NCBI GenBank assembly: GCA_024709225.1
Contig: JANJXC010000014.1
Location: forward strand, 1-45,703
Origin: Gammaproteobacteria bacterium
GTDB taxonomy: Bacteria > Pseudomonadota > Gammaproteobacteria > Thiohalomonadales > Thiohalomonadaceae
DNA length: 45,703 nucleotides
Reading direction: 5' to 3'
Positions 44,162-45,703 of the stretch are shown in pieces. The position numbers were made by a program, and so were the translations under genes. The notes below the pieces were generated by a model. That model was not told the origin of the DNA. It did no database searches and saw only the letters and a program-made list of their open reading frames with translations. Within the stretch, counting starts at the first letter, position 1. The number at the start of each line of letters is the position of its first letter.

Positions 44162-45361
44162 TTAACCCTTGACCGGCTTGACCTTGGACGCCGTCAGTTT
44201 CGCGCGGGTGCGGCAGTCGTCGACGTCGTTGCCGAAGGCCAGGGCCACGCCCATGCGGCGGCGCGGGAAGGCCTCCGGCTTGCCGAACAGGCGCAGGTCG
44301 GTGTTGGGCACGGCGAGCGCGTCCGCCACACCCTCGTAGGCGATCCCGGTGGCGTTCATGCCGCCGTAGATCACGGCGCTGGCACCGGCGCTGCGCAGGG
44401 CGGCGGTGACCGGCAGGCCGAGGATGGCGCGGGCGTGCAGCTCGAATTCGGACAGCACCTGGGTGGTGAGGGTGACCAGGCCGGTGTCGTGCGGACGCGG
44501 GCTGACCTCGGAGAACCACACCTCGTCGCCCTTGATGAACAGCTCGACGCCGAAGATGCCGCGCCCGCCCAGATTGGCGGTTACCTTCTGCGCTATGTCG
44601 CGCGAGCGCTCCAGGGCGATCGGGCTCATGGGCTGCGGCTGCCAGCTCTCCACGTAGTCGCCCTTTTCCTGGCGGTGGCCGACGGGTTCGCAGAAGTAAG
44701 TCTCCACTTCACCGCTGTCGCCGACGGCGCGCACGGTGAGCTGGGTAATTTCATAGTCGAAGTCGATCATTTCCTCGACGATGACGCGGCCCTGATCGAC
44801 GCGACTGCCGCTTTTGGCGTAGTCCCAGGCTGCCTGCACGTCGGCCGGGCCGTGAAGGGTGGACTGCCCCTTGCCGGAGGATGACATCACCGGCTTGACG
44901 ATGCAGGGGTAGCCGATGCCGCCGTCGATGGCCTGCTGCAACTGTTCCAGGCTGTCGGCGAAGGCGTAGCGCGAGGTGGCCAGGCCCAGTTCCTCGGCGG
45001 CGAGGCGGCGGATGCCCTCGCGGTTCATGGTCAGGCGTGCGGCGCGGGCGGTGGGGATCACCTCGGCCAGGCCGTCGGCCTCGATGCGCAGCAGCTCGTC
45101 GGTGGCGATGGCCTCGATCTCCGGCACGATGAGGTGCGGCCGCTCCAGCTCCACCAGGCTGCGCAGGGCGCGCGGGTCGGCCATGTTGATGACGTGGCCG
45201 CGGTGGGCCACCTGCTGGCCGGGGGCGTTGGCGTAGCGGTCGACGGCGATGACCTCCACACCGAGGCGTTGCAGGGCGATGATCACCTCCTTGCCCAGCT
45301 CGCCAGCGCCGAGCAGCATCACGCGGGTGGCGGAGGGGGAGAGGGGGGTACCGAGACGCAT
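44162..45361 (-). CDS. purT: Formate-dependent phosphoribosylglycinamide formyltransferase
   Basis: ATP-grasp enzyme converting GAR to FGAR with formate and ATP. 399 aa from the ATG at 45361 ([20 protein letters not shown]); AAGGA lies upstream. N-terminal Rossmann-like segment [17 protein letters not shown] (about 14-30); ATP-grasp lid [15 protein letters not shown] (about 150-164); metal/ATP site [26 protein letters not shown] (about 270-295). Alternative to PurN. Divergent from the peroxiredoxin. Confidence 0.97.
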   Translation of the reverse strand: MRLGTPLSPSATRVMLLGAGELGKEVIIALQRLGVEVIAVDRYANAPGQQVAHRGHVINMADPRALRSLVELERPHLIVPEIEAIATDELLRIEADGLAEVIPTARAARLTMNREGIRRLAAEELGLATSRYAFADSLEQLQQAIDGGIGYPCIVKPVMSSSGKGQSTLHGPADVQAAWDYAKSGSRVDQGRVIVEEMIDFDYEITQLTVRAVGDSGEVETYFCEPVGHRQEKGDYVESWQPQPMSPIALERSRDIAQKVTANLGGRGIFGVELFIKGDEVWFSEVSPRPHDTGLVTLTTQVLSEFELHARAILGLPVTAALRSAGASAVIYGGMNATGIAYEGVADALAVPNTDLRLFGKPEAFPRRRMGVALAFGNDVDDCRTRAKLTASKVKPVKG

Positions 45362-45486
45362 GGCGGATAGTCCTTGTGATGGCAGGGGAATGACCCTATG
45401 TAAGGGGCTGGATCCTACCACCCTGCCGCCCCCGGGCGGGGATTCAGGAAAATAAGGCCAGAAATCCATACCGGCGGCATCGGGCA

Positions 45487-45515
45487 TTGACCGGCACAGA
45501 AAAACTGCATAATAT
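45487..45515 (+). promoter_or_regulatory. Sigma70-like promoter of the peroxiredoxin gene
   Basis: TTGACC (45487-45492), 17-bp spacer, TAATAT (45510-45515); predicted start near 45522, about 44 nt before the ATG. Downstream, TTAATCCAAATCAA (45533-45546) resembles an FNR box at 9 of 10 positions but lies in the leader, so its role, if any, is unclear. Confidence 0.5.
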
Positions 45516-45565
45516 GCGCGTCATTCTTAGACTTAATCCAAATCAACCTCAACAAGGAGACAACA

Positions 45566-45703
45566 ATGGGCGTACTCGTAGGTCGTAAGGCTCCGGATTT
45601 CACCGCTCCCGCCGTGCTGGGCGACGGCTCCATTGTGGAAGAGTTCCACTTTGCCGGCGCCACCAAGAACAAGTATGCAGTGGTGTTCTTCTACCCGCTG
45701 GAC
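45566..45703 (+). CDS. Peroxiredoxin, AhpC/Prx1 type (5' part)
   Basis: Partial: 46 residues before the right edge. ATG at 45566 with AAGGAGA 8 nt upstream. MGVLVGRKAPDFTAPAVLGD and KYAVVFFYPLD are the N-terminal strands of typical 2-Cys peroxiredoxins; the peroxidatic cysteine (FVCPTE) would lie just outside the window. Reduces H2O2 and alkyl hydroperoxides. Confidence 0.92.
   Translation, partial: MGVLVGRKAPDFTAPAVLGDGSIVEEFHFAGATKNKYAVVFFYPLD

Noticed and set aside
45533-45546. FNR control of the peroxiredoxin
   Set aside because: The site matches 9 of 10 positions but sits downstream of a good sigma70-like promoter, and a chance match is plausible; noted only as a side remark.

Overview
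The window is a high-GC, gene-dense chromosomal segment of a gammaproteobacterium. Gene order points to the Chromatiales/Ectothiorhodospiraceae side of the class: mreB-mreC divergent from gatCAB, lolB-ispE-tRNA(Gln)-prs-rplY-pth-ychF, hemA-prfA-prmC-moeB, and a PA2779/PA2778-type pair. This placement is inferred from gene order and protein families only; no 16S rRNA is present. There is no large mobile element, phage or CRISPR array. The accessory interest lies in the non-coding DNA.

Layout. 1-1628 (minus): mreC (5' part) and mreB, cell shape. 1805-5156 (plus): gatC-gatA-gatB, closed by an intrinsic terminator. 5283-7875 (plus): a membrane histidine kinase with a heme-type CxxCH sensor, then hslO. 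8012-13543 (minus): a small unknown protein, a JAMM peptidase, a MoeB-type E1 enzyme, an HMA-like unknown protein, prmC, prfA and hemA. 13683-20873 (plus): a TPR lipoprotein, lolB, ispE, tRNA-Gln, prs, rplY, pth and ychF. 20959-21091: tRNA-Met and a terminator. 21193-22689: a periplasmic DsrE-like protein converging on a SCO1-like copper protein and an unknown secreted protein. 22968-26950: a cNMP-binding protein, SelO and a MASE1-PAS-GGDEF cyclase. 27005-29277: an ABC exporter pair and a YchJ-like protein. 29485-37571 (minus): a Kef-type antiporter, a small membrane protein, rlmL, slyX, a second GGDEF cyclase and an ABC-F protein (yheS). 37678-41605 (plus): the PA2779/PA2778-type pair, then a CFA synthase-FAD oxidoreductase pair. 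41796-45361: a NarL-type regulator, a membrane protein, rlmJ and purT. 45566-end: the start of a peroxiredoxin.

The most unusual signal is a recurrent class of intergenic hairpins whose arms are built from repeated 7-nt words (roughly G-N-A-N-C-T-Y and its complement). About ten copies lie between or at the ends of housekeeping genes, inside operons. Different loci use different words (GCAACTT, GTACCTC, GAATCTT, GTATCTT) but keep the same period and inverted layout. In two places the words run into coding sequence (pth C-terminus, ispE N-terminus).

Other non-coding structures: a four-hairpin cassette bounded by inverted copies of the tRNA-Gln 3' end (17149-17277), a 107-bp MITE-like palindrome that carries the last base of a stop codon (22862-22968), REP-like TGTAGGAGCG elements around kefB and rlmL, and a structured leader upstream of rplY. 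mreC appears to start at an ATC codon lying exactly where its homologue has ATG.
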